From assembly GCF_001548375.1 (NCBI RefSeq), contig NZ_AP017295.1:3506501-3570500 (forward strand): 64,000 nt of DNA, given 5' to 3'. The DNA comes from Nostoc sp. NIES-3756 (GTDB lineage Bacteria; Cyanobacteriota; Cyanobacteriia; Cyanobacteriales; Nostocaceae). The notes under the pieces were generated by a model. That model did not search any database and was not told where the DNA came from. It saw nothing but the letters and a program-made list of their open reading frames with translations. Positions 63,385 through 64,000 of the stretch are shown here, piece after piece; position 1 is the stretch's first letter, and each line of letters opens with the position of its first letter. The translations under genes were made by a program, and so were the position numbers.

Positions 63385-64000
63385 ATGCAGCTACTATGGT
63401 TCATCCCCACCCACGGCGATGGACGTTACCTCGGTACGGCCACAGGTGGAAGGGCAGTTAACTTTCAATACTTCCGGCAAATTGCCCAAGCAGTGGATGA
63501 CCTGGGTTACACAGGGGCATTACTTCCCACAGGACGTTCTTGTGAAGATGCCTGGATTGTGGCATCTTCGCTATTACCACTAACTCGTCAAATGCGTTTT
63601 CTAGTGGCAATTCGTCCTGGGTTAACTTCTCCTGCGGTAGCAGCAAGAATGGCGGCAACTTTTGACCGTTTATCTGGTGGCAGGTTATTGATTAACGTAG
63701 TCACAGGTGGCGATCCGGTAGAGTTAGCTGGTGATGGCTTACACCTAAATCACGATCGCCGTTACGAACTAACAGATGAATTTCTCACAGTTTGGCGATC
63801 GCTTGCCAGTGGTGAACAAACCAACTTTCAAGGCGATTATCTCGACATTCGAGATGGGAAGTTATTATTTCCCCCAGTGCAAAAACCCCATCCGCCCTTG
63901 TGGTTCGGCGGTTCTTCCCCCATTGCCCAAGAAATCGCCGCTAAACATGTAGATGTTTACCTAACTTGGGGTGAACCACCCGCACAAGTTGCCGAGAAAA
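63385..64000 (+). CDS. ssuD: Alkanesulfonate monooxygenase SsuD, cut by the window end
   Basis: FMNH2-dependent enzyme that frees sulfite from alkanesulfonates under sulfur limitation. 205 codons in the window, of about 380 expected. Typical start [34 protein letters not shown] and [16 protein letters not shown] near 107-122. It then continues with the bacterial-luciferase-like fold ([12 protein letters not shown]). The ssuE/ssuABC genes would be outside the window. Regulation by sulfur status is expected and the palindromes upstream are candidates. Confidence 0.92.
   Translation, partial: MQLLWFIPTHGDGRYLGTATGGRAVNFQYFRQIAQAVDDLGYTGALLPTGRSCEDAWIVASSLLPLTRQMRFLVAIRPGLTSPAVAARMAATFDRLSGGRLLINVVTGGDPVELAGDGLHLNHDRRYELTDEFLTVWRSLASGEQTNFQGDYLDIRDGKLLFPPVQKPHPPLWFGGSSPIAQEIAAKHVDVYLTWGEPPAQVAEK

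Overview
The window looks like chromosomal DNA of a filamentous, heterocyst-forming cyanobacterium of the Nostoc/Anabaena group. The evidence is dense HIP1 octamers (GCGATCGC), tandem heptamer repeats (TTAGTCA/TTGACTA type) between genes, a DevBCA-type exporter, a group 2 sigma factor, PII, and several cyanobacterial families of unknown function (DUF3285, DUF3370 with SLH domains). The assignment rests on gene content and repeats, not on a database match. No rRNA, tRNA, CRISPR array or complete insertion sequence was seen.

Layout. 1-8.7 kb: a 5'-cut M24 peptidase-like gene, a sugar group (galactokinase, cupin-like protein, PhyH oxygenase, GH43 glycosidase, a second GHMP kinase), two abutting gene remnants (antiporter and pentapeptide-repeat protein) that meet at a HIP1 site, and a sigma factor. 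9.3-13.1 kb: a PadR regulator divergent from a devBCA-type exporter operon. 13.2-17.5 kb: PhoD-type phosphatase, dgkA, ybeY, a DUF3285 membrane protein, and prfB with its programmed +1 frameshift. 18.0-29.3 kb: a DNA phosphorothioation (dnd) island. 29.3-49.4 kb: mostly housekeeping genes (hemW, PIN/TRAM protein, thiD, glnB, glmU, HD-GYP regulator, mnmD-type methyltransferase, sulfurtransferase) plus a divergent pair of envelope genes (beta-barrel protein and FecR-domain repeat protein). 50.2-64 kb: a divergent SucC/SucD-like pair, aspartoacylase-like protein, prolyl oligopeptidase, hemE, a toxin-antitoxin pair, an HpnP-like radical SAM protein, msrB, an MgtC-like protein and the start of ssuD.

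The most interesting region is the dnd island. It holds dndD (with a 57-codon ORF overlapping its start), a phosphorothioation-associated protein 4 gene, dndC, a long DndB-like DGQHR protein, and between them a second DGQHR protein next to an HNH endonuclease. DndC and DndD should be part of the enzyme set that puts sulfur into the DNA backbone. The DGQHR plus HNH pair is a candidate restriction or sensing partner, with the two activities on separate proteins instead of fused as in SspE. No dndE, dndA or dndFGH is visible here. A cadD-type transporter and an SLH/DUF3370 gene sit inside the island, so it has been assembled or broken up by rearrangement. The control regions carry clean palindromes.

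Other points: a SucD-like protein without the phospho-histidine motif, a 40-bp perfect palindrome behind phoD centred on HIP1, a dispersed repeat inserted in frame into two proteins, and a nested RNA hairpin in front of a small unknown gene at 62.0 kb.
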